From the NCBI GenBank assembly GCA_903813345.2, contig CAIIXF020000012.1, forward strand, positions 34,918,572 to 34,982,571: DNA of 64,000 nt, in the 5' to 3' direction. The DNA comes from Owenia fusiformis (Eukaryota; Annelida; Polychaeta; Sabellida; Oweniidae). Below are positions 1 to 13,800 of the stretch, piece by piece. A model generated the notes under the pieces. It had not been told where the DNA came from. It searched no databases and saw only the letters and a list, made by a program, of their open reading frames with translations. Each line of letters begins with the position of its first letter. Position 1 is the first letter of the stretch. The position numbers and the translations under genes were made by a program.

Positions 1-44
1 TGACAGGATGCACTTATCCTGTGAGGTTCAAATTAGCCAACCTT

Positions 45-3000
45 AACAAGTCATATTAGTAGGTTTATCTGTTCAGGACTATATTACCAGGTTTAACTGT
101 TTAACTGTTATTACCAGGTTTTACTTTTAAAGACTAAATAACAATTCATATAAGCAGGTTTAACTGTTTGAGACTAATAACAATTCATATTAGCAGGTTT
201 AACTGTTCAAGACTAAATAACAACCCATATTAGCATGTTTAACTGTTGAAGACTAAATAACAATTCATTTTAGCAGGTTTAACTGTTGAAGACTAAATAA
301 CAACCAATATTAGCAGGTTTAATTGTTCAACACTAAATAACAACGCATATTAGCAGGTTTAACTGTTGAACACTAAATAACAATTCATATTAGAAGGTTT
401 AACTGTTCAAGACTAAATAACAATTCATATTAGCAGGTTTAACTGTTCAAGACTAAATAACAACCCATATTAGCAGGTTTAATTGTTCAACACTAAATAA
501 CAATTCATATTAGCAGGTTTAACTGTTTAAGACTAAATAACAATACATATTAGCAGGTTTAATTGTTCAACACTAAATAACAACTCATATTAGCAAGTTT
601 AACTGTTGAAGACTAAATAACAACTCATATTAGGAGGTTTAACTGTTCAAGACTAAATAACAATTCATATTAGCAGGTTTAATTGTTCAACACTAAATAA
701 CAACTCATATTAGCAGGTTTAACTGTTCAAGACTAAATAACAACTCATATTAGGAGGTTTAACTGTTCAAGACTAAATAACAATTCATATTAGCAGGTTT
801 AATTGTTCAACACTAAATAACAACGCATATTAGCAGGTTTAACTGTTCAAGACTAAATAACAATTCATATTAGCAGGTTTAATTGTTCAACACTAAATAA
901 CAACTCATATTAGCAGGTTTAACTGTTTAAGACTAAATAACAACTCATATTAGAAGGTTTAACTGTTTAAGACTAAATAACAATACATATTAGCAGGTGT
1001 AACTGTTAAAGACTAAATAACAATTCATATTAGAAGGTTTAACTGTTGAAGACTAAATAACAATTCATTTTAGCAGGTTTAACTGTTGAAGACTAAATAA
1101 CAACCAATATTAGCAGGTTTAATTGTTCAACACTAAATAACAACGCATATTAGCAGGTTTAACTGTTGAACACTAAATAACAATTCATTTTAGCAGGTTT
1201 AACTGTTTAAGACTAAATAATAACTCATATTAGAAGGTTTAACTGTTTAAGACTAAATAACAATACATATTAGCAGGTGTAACTGTTAAAGACTAAATAA
1301 CAATTCATATTAGCAGGTTTAACTGTTCAAGACTAAATAACAACCCATATTAGCAGGTTTAATTGTTCAACACTAAATAACAACGCATATTAGCAGGTTT
1401 AACTGTTTAAGACTAAATAACAACTCATATTAGAAGGTTTAACTGTTTAAGACTAAATAACAATACATATTAGCAGGTGTAACTGTTAAAGACTAAATAA
1501 CAATTCATATTAGAAGGTTTAACTGTTGAAGACTAAATAACAATTCATTTTAGCAGGTTTAACTGTTGAAGACTAAATAACAACCAATATTAGCAGGTTT
1601 AATTGTTCAACACTAAATAACAACGCATATTAGCAGGTTTAACTGTTGAACACTAAATAACAATTCATTTTAGCAGGTTTAACTGTTTAAGACTAAATAA
1701 TAACTCATATTAGAAGGTTTAACTGTTTAAGACTAAATAACAATACATATTAGCAGGTGTAACTGTTAAAGACTAAATAACAATTCATATTAGAAGGTTT
1801 AACTGTTGAAGACTAAATAACAATTCATTTTAGCAGGTTTAACTGTTGAAGACTAAATAACAACCAATATTAGCAGGTTTAATTGTTCAACACTAAATAA
1901 CAACGCATATTAGCAGGTTTAACTGTTGAACACTAAATAACAATTCATTTTAGCAGGTTTAACTGTTTAAGACTAAATAATAACTCATATTAGAAGGTTT
2001 AACTGTTTAAGACTAAATAACAATACATATTAGCAGGTGTAACTGTTAAAGACTAAATAACAATTCATATTAGCAGGTTTAACTGTTCAAGACTAAATAA
2101 CAACCCATATTAGCAGGTTTAATTGTTCAACACTAAATAACAACGCATATTAGCAGGTTTAACTGTTGAACACTAAATAACAACCCATATTAGCAGGTTT
2201 AATTGTTCAACACTAAATAACAACGCATATTAGCAGGTTTAACTGTTCAAGACTAAATAACAATTCATATTAGCAGGTTTAACTGTTGAAGACTAAATAA
2301 CAACTCATATTAGGAGGTTTAACTGTTCAAGACTAAATAACAATTCATATTAGCAGGTTTAACTGTTCAAGACTAAATAACAACTCATATTAGGAGGTTT
2401 AACTGTTCAAGACTAAATAACAACTCATATTAGCAGGTTTAACTGTTAAGACTAAATAACAACTCATATTAGGAGGTTTAACTGTTCAAGACTAAATAAC
2501 AATTCATATTAGAAGGTTTAACTGTTGAAGACTAAATAACAACTCATATTAGAAGGTTTAACTGTTGAAGACTAAATAACAATTCATATTAGCATGTTTA
2601 ACTACCAAAGACTAGATAACAATTTATATTAGCAGGTTTAACTGTTCGAGACTAAATGACAACTCATATTAGCAGGTTTAACTGTTTAAGATTAAATAAC
2701 AACTCATATTAGCAGGTTTAACTGTTCAACACTAAATACCAATTCATATTAGAAGGTTTAACTGTTTAGAGACTAAATAACAATTCATATTAGCAGGTTT
2801 AACTGCTTCAGGCTAAATAACAAATCATATTAGCAGGTTTAACTGTTCAACACTAAATAGCAACTCATATTAGGAGGTTTAACTGTTCAAGACTAAATAA
2901 CAATTCATATTAGCAGGTTTAACTGTTCAAGACTAAATAACAATTCATATTAGAAGGTTTAACTGTTGAAGACTAAATAACAACTCATATTAGAAGGTTT

Positions 3001-4275
3001 AACAGTTAAGACTAAATAACAACCCATATAAGCAGGTTTAACTGTTAAGACTAAATAACAATTCATATTAGCAGGTTTAACTGTTAAGACTAAATAACAA
3101 TTCATATTAGCAGGTTTAACTGTTCAAGACTAAATAACAATTCATATTAGCAGGTTTAACTGTTGAAGACTAAATAACAACTCATATTAGGAGGTTTAAC
3201 TGTTCAAGACTAAATAACAATTCATATTAGCAGGTTTAACTGTTCAAGACTAAATAACAACTCATATTAGGAGGTTTAACTGTTCAAGACTAAATAACAA
3301 CTCATATTAGCAGGTTTAACTGTTAAGACTAAATAACAACTCATATTAGGAGGTTTAACTGTTCAAGACTAAATAACAACTCATATTAGGAGGTTTAACT
3401 GTTCAAGACTAAATAACAATTCATATTAGCAGGTTTAACTGTTCAAGACTAAATAACAATTCATATTAGAAGGTTTAACTGTTGAAGACTAAATAACAAC
3501 TCATATTAGAAGGTTTAACTGTTGAAGACTAAATAACAATTCATATTAGCATGTTTAACTACCAAAGACTAGATAACAATTTATATTAGCAGGTTTAACT
3601 GTTCGAGACTAAATGACAACTCATATTAGCAGGTTTAACTGTTTAAGATTAAATAACAACTCATATTAGCAGGTTTAACTGTTCAACACTAAATACCAAT
3701 TCATATTAGAAGGTTTAACTGTTTAGAGACTAAATAACAATTCATATTAGCAGGTTTAACTGCTTCAGGCTAAATAACAAATCATATTAGCAGGTTTAAC
3801 TGTTCAACACTAAATAGCAACTCATATTAGGAGGTTTAACTGTTCAAGACTAAATAACAATTCATATTAGCAGGTTTAACTGTTCAAGACTAAATAACAA
3901 TTCATATTAGAAGGTTTAACTGTTGAAGACTAAATAACAACTCATATTAGAAGGTTTAACTGTTGAAGACTAAATAACAATTCATATTAGCATGTTTAAC
4001 TACCAAAGACTAGATAACAATTTATATTAGCAGGTTTAACTGTTCGAGACTAAATGACAACTCATATTAGCAGGTTTAACTGTTTAAGATTAAATAACAA
4101 CTCATATTAGCAGGTTTAACTGTTCAACACTAAATACCAATTCATATTAGAAGGTTTAACTGTTTAGAGACTAAATAACAATTCATATTAGCAGGTTTAA
4201 CTGCTTCAGGCTAAATAACAAATCATATTAGCAGGTTTAACTGTTCAACACTAAATACCAACTCATATTAGGAAG
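45..4275. repeat. 40-bp satellite array, about 105 copies
   Basis: A tandem array with a 40-bp period fills the first 4.3 kb and probably continues beyond the left edge in decayed form. Most units carry the core AGCAGGTTTAACTGTT followed by GACTAAATAACAA. Variant units (AGAAGG, AGGAGG, CACTAAATAA) recur in fixed order, giving higher-order repeats. One block starts at 1021, 1501 and 1781 (12 and 7 units apart). A distinctive CATGTTTAACTACC unit recurs at about 2593, 3550 and 3991. The first roughly 100 bases are degenerate. There is no coding potential; stops occur in nearly every unit. Confidence 0.97.
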
Positions 4276-5454
4276 TTTCATATCTACTCCAAAACAAAGA
4301 GCGTGCTTTACTATCGAGATAGCAGGAATTATTGATGTAGTACAGTTAATGTGTCTGTGAAATATTGATCGCTCAAATGCGATATCGCAAGAAAACTCAG
4401 AACAATCAGTAGAGTATGAACAATAGATCAGAAACTTCTACGTATACATACGTATGTATATTGAGCTGTTTTTAAAATACAACATTCGTTTTATGGATCA
4501 AGACTGTGGAAAGGGAAGACATCTTAAGTACAGAGTTATGCGTTGAGGTAGGATAGGATATATATTATAAGGAATATTTTCATTATCACATTTTTTTAAA
4601 GTGCTAATTGTAGACGCCTTGTGCTGATTGCCCTTGCGTCTGTAGGGATACCAAAATAATGGAAATACTGCGTATTCATAATCAACTTGAATTTTTTACA
4701 GATGCATAAGCAAACCGTGCCAAAATCTAATTTGGTTTTGGTTTTTGAATTTTCTTTTAAAAAGTGTGATATTTATTAATGTTTCTTGTTTAGTAAACAA
4801 TTCTGTGTTATGGTAGGGTGGGTAGAATAAGCAATCTTGCTGAAATGACCTTTGACCTTTTACATCTGGCCTTAGTCGTTTATCAGTGACATTTAGAGAA
4901 ACATATCAAGTTGTTTTCTTTTGCAATAGATTAGAAAGATAGATATAACTTATAAGGCAGTCTCACTTATAAAGTGTTCAGTTGCAAAGGTGTTCATTTG
5001 ATAAAGCGTTCAATTATGAAGGTGTTCATTCATAAAGATGTTCATCTGATAAAAGTGTTCAATAACAAGTTGTTCAATTTCAAAGGTGTTCAATTACAAC
5101 GATTTTCAGTTACAACGGTTTTCAATTTCAAAGGTGTTCAACTCATAAAGGGGATCGACTTTAAAAGTATTTCAACTCACAAAGGTGTTCAACTTTACAA
5201 AGGTATTCAGAACACTATTTAGTTCTGTACCAACTTTTGAGAACCAATGTGTTCAACTATCATAAGTGTTCAAAAGGTGTTTGACTTGCAAAAGGATTCA
5301 TTATACAGACTCATGTTTTACTGAGAGCTTTGTTGATTGATTAACAAACATAAAGAAATTCAATACATAGTGTTATGGTGAGATACTCACATGTCAACTT
5401 GACATGTGTTTTTTTTAATAAATCTATATGTTTTGGAGTAGGTAAATACAGTTA
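4276..5454. other. non-coding spacer with degenerate short repeat
   Basis: No gene is seen. From about 4968 to 5290 the sequence is a decayed tandem repeat of roughly 18 bp built on AAAGGTGTTCAA. It leaves an 82-codon frame open by chance. The GGTGTTCA words resemble the inner sequence of the pogo-like MITEs nearby, so the repeat may have grown from one. Confidence 0.6.
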
Positions 5455-5784
5455 CACTAAAACCTGTATATCTGAACACCTCTCCTATATGAACATATCT
5501 CAATGTGAACACTTTTTCTGTCCTATTTTTTATGTCACCACCAGAAATGGGGACATATTGTTATAGTTTCCAACTTTTTCATGGATGATGTTTGGAGGTT
5601 CATGTATGGTATCTGTAACAGCATTCGGCAGTTGGTGACTGTAACAAATGGCAGGTGGTGATATTTTACATGTTAATGCCTTATTTAATCTACTATAGAC
5701 TTCAATATACAAAACACTTGAACACCTGTTAATCTGAACACTTTGGCCAATCCCAGGGGTGTTCGTATTAGACAGGTTTTACGG
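5455..5784. mobile_element. pogo/Tigger-like MITE, complete
   Basis: A 330-bp element flanked by TA on both sides (5453-5454 and 5785-5786). The left end reads CACTAAAACCTGTATATC and the right end, reverse-complemented, reads CCGTAAAACCTGTCTAAT; both run into CGAACACC-type sequence. TA target duplication with CAGTAAAACCTGT-like inverted ends fits the pogo branch of Tc1/mariner, as known from the family. There is no transposase. The interior (about 5568-5690) holds a GT-rich block that recurs near 7870-8010 and 62,810-62,950. Confidence 0.75.
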
Positions 5785-6952
5785 TATCATACTTAAGCTG
5801 TCTCCTATGTAATTGATTGTATTACTTAAGATTACAAAGGCATTTCCCTCATATAGGGAAACAAGTGTAAAGTGAGAACTTTTGTTTCAGTTAAACACCT
5901 TTATTCGTTAGATTGAATTACAGTCAAACCTGTTTGCGAGAAACACTCTTGGCTGTGCTAAAAATGTAAAAAACATAAGCCAGTATTAATAAAAAAGTTT
6001 CGGAGAATGTATCTAAAACATGTAATGCATTGACACCAGATGAATGCGAAGTAATTTCAATTAAAACAAGATGCGGTTGAGGATATGTTTTAGCTATAAC
6101 CCATTGTGCGAAACCTCTTCAATAAAAGAGGTATTTGTCATCACAATAAATCAAGCACATTTCACAAGTGTCTGCTATAATTCAGGGAAATAGGTCCAAA
6201 GGTTGTCCAAAGTATATTGGCTGACATTGTCTAGCTGTGAGTCCAATTGAGATACAGTCCCCTAAAAAAGTTTGATATCACCAAATCCCAATGGAGCCAT
6301 GTGTTAAAATCTGTATATGTTAAGCAAATTATGTCATGAATTTCCTTGGTACATTATTATAACTTTGGAAAAAGTTGGGAGCAGGCTATTAGATAGAGAG
6401 CTGTGGTTTCTATACTTCTGGATGGGAGTGTATTACATGTCAATACATGATATTATCAATATTATTTGTAAAAGGCAGGTGTAACTGAGTTTTCAAGGTT
6501 ATTTTGCGTTTTGTAATGCAATAAACATGCAATAAGAATCTTATATTGACATGTATAATTTACAATAATGACTGAAAGTACATAATGTTGAAACATTAAA
6601 ACAAAACATTTAGCATCCTCCGATCACAGGGCTTCAAAATCCAGATTATATTCTTTCTTTTTACCCCCTTCGATAAGCAGTTAGCATTTGCCCGATTAAG
6701 ATTCTGGATACCTGCTTTAAGGAGGATGAACGTTTAGTATCAATGCAACATTATTCTACAATCATACTGCATTGAATTGTATTTGTAAGATATTTCCAAT
6801 ATCCTTTACATTATAAAGATTGAAATGATTTATTATGACATCTCATTAGGTTATTACTCTCAGAGTCCGGCTACAATTCTGTGAATAATTGCTAATAAAG
6901 GTTTACTTTGGATCAGGTCATTTTGACCCAGACCTTGTAGTCAATCAGCATA
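5785..6952. other. intergenic, nothing recognised
   Basis: No exon-like frame, RNA gene or clear repeat is seen in this AT-rich stretch. Confidence 0.5.
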
Positions 6953-7075
6953 CAGTAAAACCTGTATATCCGAACACCTCTATTACTTGAACGCCTGTAA
7001 ATGTGAACACCTTTTCTTTATCATCTCCCATTGATTGGTGAATAAAGAATTCTTAAAATGTGAAGACCTGCTAAC
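6953..7075. mobile_element. pogo-like MITE fragment
   Basis: Starts after TA with CAGTAAAACCTGTATATC and continues with the family's GAACACCTC and CCTGCTAA words. The right inverted end is missing. Confidence 0.6.
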
Positions 7076-8451
7076 CCAATGATATCCAGAAGAATAGATC
7101 AAAGAATCATCTTAAATTTAAAGAGTATAGAATTATTTGAGCTCTTACAAAGTGTTTGATCTTGGAGGGTTCTAAGATTCGATGGAAACTTAGATTATTA
7201 AGAGTGATTATTGTCTCTATAGATTTTAGTCGCATTTAAGGTTCTCTATATGAAATATGTCTCAGTTATTTTTGTATGAATATCATTTACTTCATAAAAA
7301 GATGTATTGACGTTACTATCGTTCAAAATAGATCTTAGTTATTAGATGACAAACATCGTAACCATGGATACAATTGTATGTCTAGCACAACATACAACAG
7401 TCTATAGTGTGTAACTATGATTATAGATATATAGAGATAGTTGCTTAGTATTTCAGTGGTACGTGCACCTTTCTTTTAAGGTCTTAATAAGATGCTGTTA
7501 TATTGTGCTTTGTTGTAAAGACGCACCTGTGAAAGTGTGCCGCTGATATAAAAGCATCCTTCCGAATAAATTCATAATTAAATGACTATATAAATGAATA
7601 AATAAGTAATTGATAACTATCTATACTATTTGAATGGCAGATACATTATTTATTCATTGATACTAGATTTATGGCCCACTAAAAATATTCACTCAATATT
7701 AATTGTCATTATAGAAAAATGTTATATATTTGAGCTCACCAAATGAGCCTATAGAATCAACCATTTGTCCATCCTTTTCTGTGAAGATTTTGTTCACATT
7801 TGTTCAACTCCATTTTGATAAGTGGTGACATATTGTTGGTGACATATAAGTGGTGACATATTGTTGTAGTCTCTAAATCTTTTGTAGACAGTGTCCAACA
7901 GTTAGTGTGTTTTATGTTTGGTGGTCATTGTTTGGTGGTGTTGGTATTTGGCATTTGGCATTAGATGTCTGTAAAAATTGCAGGTAGTGATATTTTGCAC
8001 GTTAATGCCTTGTATTATCATTGGAATATAACGTAGAAACTACAATTATCATGAAAATATAAGATATGTAGATAGCAATGGCTGGGAATAATTCTTAATA
8101 AATACCTATATTATCTAAGTTGTCATAGTAACCAAAAATTAGATGTTATTAATGCCCATTCCGAGAACCGAGATGAGTAAAGTAGGTATTAATTAGAAGT
8201 GATTGAACCAATATTAACCATGATTTACCTCGTGAACATTAACCTATTCCTCAATTTTTTCTCACTTTCTCTCAATTTAGCCTAATTTTCAAGCATTTCT
8301 GAATACTTTTGAGTTTCTACCTTATTATTGTCGAATTTTACCTTCGTAATTTCACCATTTCCCACTCCATTTTTGGTTTGAAAACTGGCCAAAAAATATT
8401 TTTTCTTATGGGCCTTATCTGTTATGTTATTTGAGTCAGCTATAGGTAAAA
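7076..8451. other. intergenic with one dispersed GT-rich block
   Basis: No gene is seen. About 7860-8020 resembles the interior of the MITE at 5455, including the GATATTTTGCACGTTAATGCC stretch, and is likely a decayed copy of the same family. The rest is featureless AT-rich sequence. Confidence 0.5.
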
Positions 8452-8860
8452 CAGTAAAACCTGTATATAGTGAACACCTACGAAGCCACAAAAATATGTT
8501 CACTGTAGGTAGGTGTTCACTACAGAGGCTAATTTATACAGAAGTTAGTAGAGAATGTGCTGATGAAGAATCTTTTAAGGGCAGGTGTTCTCTGAAATCA
8601 AGATAAGATTATGGTACTGTTTGAGTATGGTACTGTTTGAGTATGTTCTGTGCAGTGTTCATGATATCTTGGTACAGGTGTTCACCAGAGAGAGATGTGT
8701 TCTCCACCCCCAATCTGCACTCTGAAATCAAGATAAGATTATGGTACTGTTTGAGTATTGTACTGTTTGAGTATGGTGCTGTGCAGCGTTCATGATATCA
8801 TGGTACTGTTTTAGTCTACAGTACTGTATAGTACTGTTGGAGATTGGCTGTGTACTGTTC
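8452..8860. repeat. MITE fragment and 128-bp tandem duplication
   Basis: A CAGTAAAACCTGTATATAG end at 8452 marks a pogo-like fragment with further GTGTTCACT words to about 8600. From about 8596 a 128-bp block, recognisable by ATCAAGATAAGATTATGG and TACTGTTTGAGTAT, is repeated at about 8724. Confidence 0.6.
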
Positions 8861-9956
8861 ATTCATTGTAACATTTAGTTGCTAAGTCAGATCACCAGAA
8901 AGCCTTAACAGGACCTCATTAGCCTTTCCCAATGGAGTAAACATACTCTGGGGGCATGGCACCATGGAGATATCAGTCAATTTGATTATGAAGCATTAAC
9001 AAGTCCATAAGTAACTAAATTCATTGAACTATACTGTTCATACATTCTTCAAGATCTGGTTTTGCTGCTATATGAATAGGTTATTTAATGGGAGGGATGG
9101 AATATGACTTTTATTCCAAGATATTTACTCATGGAAAAAATCTTATTCTATCACAAACATCAATAACCTATTTATTCCATAATAGTTCTGATATGGGATC
9201 TGATACAGAACTTGGCTGATAGTGGATCAAATGTGGGATCTGATGTAGGATTTTGGCTGATACAGGATCTGATACAGGATTTTTTTGATATGAATTTTAT
9301 TCCCAGTTTATTTCCCAGGCACCTCCCCCTGACTGAAAGCTGGCTACGCCCCTGCACCTTTTCACATAGAGGGGGTGGTGTAGTGGGGGGGGGGGGCTCA
9401 CTAGGACTTGTAGCTAGTAAAACACTGTTGGTTTTTTGAAATATTTCATGAGTGAAAGTAATTGAATAGCGGTGTTCTTTCCTGAGAGGTTTTCCATATC
9501 AGACAATCTTACTAAAGGATAGGATAACAGGGATATCAAATTATTAAATAATTAGATAAATCTCGCTTTTAAAATACTGCACTGGATATATAAAAACGAT
9601 GAATCTGTTAAAAAAATATAGCATCATATTTTATGATAAAAAATTTGAAGTAAATTAGATGTTTATACATCAGTGATAATGATGTTATTTTGTGGAGCAT
9701 TGAAGTCTCTTATGATGAAACGCAGACAGAGTTCTTATGTATTAAGTCGCACGTAGGCAATAAAATAACCACTGATGATTAGTTAAGGCCCTCGTGAATT
9801 AAATATCAGTTTAATGGTTACCTAACCAATCATTTTAAAACATCATTGATAAAGACCTTCTTTTTTACACGTTTTGTTAGACTTTTGTTAGATCACCATC
9901 TTGGTTGTGACATTTCATGTAATCGGCATTTAACTTGAGCATTTGACATTGGTATC
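8861..9956. other. intergenic, small repeats only
   Basis: No gene is seen. Near 9190-9290 a short word (GGATCTGATACAGGAT) repeats four to five times. Near 9320-9400 a GGCTACGCCCCTG remnant resembles the ends of hAT-like MITEs, followed by a run of G. Confidence 0.45.
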
Positions 9957-10123
9957 TGTAAAAAATGGTTCCACATCCATAACAAATGGTTGCACATCTG
10001 TAACAAATGGTTGCACATCCGTAACAAATGGTTGCACATCCGTAACAATTGGTTGCACATCTGTAACAAATGGTTGCCCATCTGTAACAAATGGTTGCAC
10101 ATCCGTAACAAATGGTTATACTT
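9957..10123. repeat. 21-bp minisatellite
   Basis: About eight tandem units of 21 bp with core AAATGGTTGCACATCCGTAA. Because 21 is a multiple of three, frames stay open on both strands and give repetitive false proteins (Cys-Ala-Thr-Ile and His-Leu-Leu-Arg types). These are not genes. Confidence 0.9.
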
Positions 10124-10854
10124 TGTAATTGCAATTATATGGTAGTACTTGTCGTGCTTTCTTTTGATGTGATAGGATTCTCTTTCATCTTGAAATTCTT
10201 CTGCCATTTGAGTAAAGGATAAAATACCCCGTCCTGACCAGTTTACCTAGAAAATTCCTGTTATACAGATATTATATTACATGGGCCTAAATGTAATGTT
10301 TTAAGACACATAAGACTAGTATCAGTAGGGTAGAGTTGAGCAGAATTAGCTGGTCTTGTTTAGAAGTAAATGATATGTGGAAATAGATGTCAGAATGAAA
10401 TGGATGTCAGAATGAAATGTTCAATGTCAGAATGTCAGGAAGTTTTGTCAGCATGATAGATCTAAACCAGAATGTTATTTAAAGGGGTACCAAAGACTAG
10501 AGCATGTAAAATGTTAGAAGCAATCCTTTCAAAAATCATTCCAGTGTTTCTCTTCAAAAGTTATTTCATTCTCTGAAAGAGGATTTGAGATACTGATCAA
10601 AAAATGAATTTTTAAGATGCTGAAAAGTCCGAGTTTATCCCCTGTTTTAAACTTCTTGCCCATATAAAAATAAAAAGTTTAGTTGCTTTGTTGATTTAAA
10701 TTATTAATCTGCTGTTTTTCAGAGTCCATCTGCAGTAAAGATGGAGCCAAAGGAGCTAGATTGAGTCTCACATAGAGGGCGCTAATATCGCAGAAGCCAA
10801 CGAAGAAGTCTAGATTTAAAATCTTGATCCTGCAGGGATAACATACCAGGCAAA
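10124..10854. other. upstream region and possible 5' UTR of the Yippee-like gene
   Basis: No coding sequence is recognised. The sequence just before the start codon at 10855 is presumably transcribed 5' UTR; no TATA box or upstream exon could be fixed by eye. Near 10385-10440 a short ATGTCAGAATG word repeats. Confidence 0.4.
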
Positions 10855-13800
10855 ATGGTGAAAACATTTCAGGTAAGGTCATTGGATAAAAACCATATTT
10901 ACCCTTAGGCATTTTAGGTATTTCCACCCTTGAACTAAGAATTTTACAGAATAGTACACTGTATTTGATTAAAATGTTCATTTTTGATAGAATTGCGAGG
11001 GAACTTCATTCATATAATGGTTCAATCAGTCAAATATGTCATAGTTCTAAGAAAGAAGTCTGTAGTTTACTAACAGTAATCAAGTATCATGACTGTCCGG
11101 TTGTTAAAGACGGTCGCATCTTTTTTTAATGAGATAGACACTCACGGTGAAATGTCCTTGGCTTACAAACATATACATCCAATAATGACACACTTTTTAT
11201 TTCTCTTAGTCCTCGGGTAAGATATCTATATTTCCTTGAGGATATACCCCATATCCAAACCCTTTCATCATGAATTAATTATCAATTTGACGCAAAATTA
11301 GTGAGAGTTGGGTAATATAGCTTCAGTGTCTCAGAAGATTAAATGTACAGAGAGGAGGGGGCTCTGAGCTAGTGTACATCTTGTTTTTTCCCTAGTAACT
11401 AACTATACAATATATTTGTAGGCGTACCTGCCAAACAAGTGCCACAGGACGTATAGCTGTGTCCATTGCCGGGCGCACCTAGCCAACCATGATGAATTGA
11501 TCTCAAAGGTAAGTGAACTGTCAGTATTTAGTTAGTCATGCAATAAGTCTATGGACCCTCCCCCTATCTTCTTCACACCACTACCATTTATGGGGAGGTG
11601 TGTACTGGGAGGGGGGTGGGGTTAAGGACTTGTAGCTAGACTTCTCTCTGCCCCCCCTTCCAATGTCGACTTCACCTCATTTGTGGAAATTATAGGTGTA
11701 TAGGGGAGGGGTACATAAAGCTGGAAGTATGACTAAAATATCCCAAATATTTTAATTTTACAAAATCTGACTCATTGTCATATTTCATTAAAGACATCAC
11801 ATCTTTCTGTTTGTCAAATAGTAACATAAAATTTAAGACCATCCTTATGAAAAAATCTGACTAAAGAAGAAATGACTTAAGGCGACGCTATATTAAATAA
11901 AAAGTACAAAAAATGACTGCCATATATTTTTGATAAAGACACATGTTTTTAAAATCTGTTTACCTTGTATATGAATTGTGTATCTTGACTAATGAAACAT
12001 GTCAAAGTTAACATCACTCATAAACGCATTTTTCCAAACTATGAATTGGAGGTGCATGGATCCCCAAAGCTAGCATGAAGAGTGCGAAGTGAGGCTAATT
12101 TTTGAAAGTTTCAAGGAGTAGCCTTGCAACAGTCACACATTTGCAAGAGTCTAAAATTTCCACAAATCATCTTACCTTACCAAGGAACAACGAAGGAGCA
12201 CGAAAATGTGTACTTCTTGCATTGTTAGAGTATAATAAAGCTCAAACCATTGTGAATTCTAAATATTTCATGTCCACCATTTTGTTTCCTGGAACTATTT
12301 TTTAGTCCAGAGTTATCTTCATTCATGTTTCCATTGTTTATCATTCATAAAGCCTCTATCATGTATCTATCATGATAATTACACTGTAATAGATAAAACA
12401 CACAAGTGATAATCCATGCCACTTGGTGTAGTCACAAAACTTTCATGAGGATTAATCAGGGGAATGTACTAAAAACCCTTCGACCCTTCGACCCTACGAC
12501 CTACGACTTACAGGGTGTCAAGAATTTTTGAAATATATTTTTATAAAAACCCTTCGACCTTCTATTTTCTATCTTTCTTTCTGTCCGATCAACAATTAGT
12601 ACAGTTATACAAGAAATGTAAACGAAGTGAAAATATTCCCAAAAATTTTCCGAAAGGCATGTCATTTCCGGAAGTTATGATACGTTATATTACCGAACAT
12701 GCGTGAAAATGGAACGTTTGTTCGTTCATTTTACGAGAGCTAAATAAAATGCGAACATCCAAGCATCAGGTATGACTCCACCATTGTTTGGCGTTTTACT
12801 ACTTGCCACAATCAACCTCACTGCCAGGATATCAAACAAGGCCCATTTTCCATCAAACTTGGCCCAACTACTATCAGGCGGATGTCCTTGAAAAATCAAG
12901 TTGACATGGTTACCAAAACCATGGGCTCTATCAGATGGTGGTAGAGCCCATGCCAAAACCTAATAGTTGCCATGGCAACCATAGAAATGGGCTAAAAAAA
13001 GAGAGCAAAAAGCACCCAAACCCACCATAATGGCACTAATTTTTAAAAAATTTCTAGATATACAAATTTTCTTAAACTTTGATATCATCTAGAACACTTG
13101 TCAAAAAATTTGGGGGTAGGTTTACCACTTCGATTTTTTTCTAGGCTTGGTCAAAGTAAGACTACGAAAAAGCATTAATTTTACTTTTGAATCACCTATT
13201 ATCGCCCAAATGGCTATTATATTTTTTCAAGGTCAAGGTCGCCATGCTAAAAGTTGAATTACGGAGATAAATCTGCTCTTCAGACAATGTTTGATAGCTT
13301 TTCTTCACCACAAAACAAAGATCTTTGCGCTGGTATGCCAATTTCCATGAGATAATGTACGGGAAGGAGGAACTGTGTCTTTAAATGTCATCAAAACTTT
13401 ATGCCAACACGTGAAAAGGCCATTTCGCACTACTTTTGGTGTAATAATGCCATCGAACAAACATTCCAATTCACTCATGTTCAGTAATATAAGGTGTTAT
13501 TACGGTAAATACCACTTCCGGGTGTTTTTTAAAACTTTAAAAACGAAGCTATGCCAACTTCAATGGTGTGTATAGTAGGTTTAAGTGTATATACTGTGGG
13601 CATTTGAGGTATGTATGTAAAGCAGGGGCCAAGTTCTTTTTAAATGTGCCATTTTAAGAAAAAAATCTCAAGAATATGGTCCCGTAAACAGGAACTACTT
13701 TATTCGTTAATTTTCATCGGTGAAGCAGAGATTTTACCTAAAAATAAGTCCCTATGTTGGCGTAGTGATATTTAAAAATCGAGACCCAAATCCTATGTTA

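Noticed and set aside
45-4275. Telomere-like TTAG words in the satellite
   Set aside because: The TTAGGG or TTAGG hexamer/pentamer array is absent; TTAG occurs once per 40-bp unit as part of a different repeat.
45-4275. CRISPR-like regular spacing
   Set aside because: There are no unique spacers, the units are contiguous, and the host is an animal.
4974-5222. 82-codon frame with GVQL/GVHL repeats
   Set aside because: Translation of a degenerate 18-bp tandem repeat, with no start context or family match.
9877-10207. Cys-rich repetitive frames on both strands
   Set aside because: Products of the 21-bp minisatellite.
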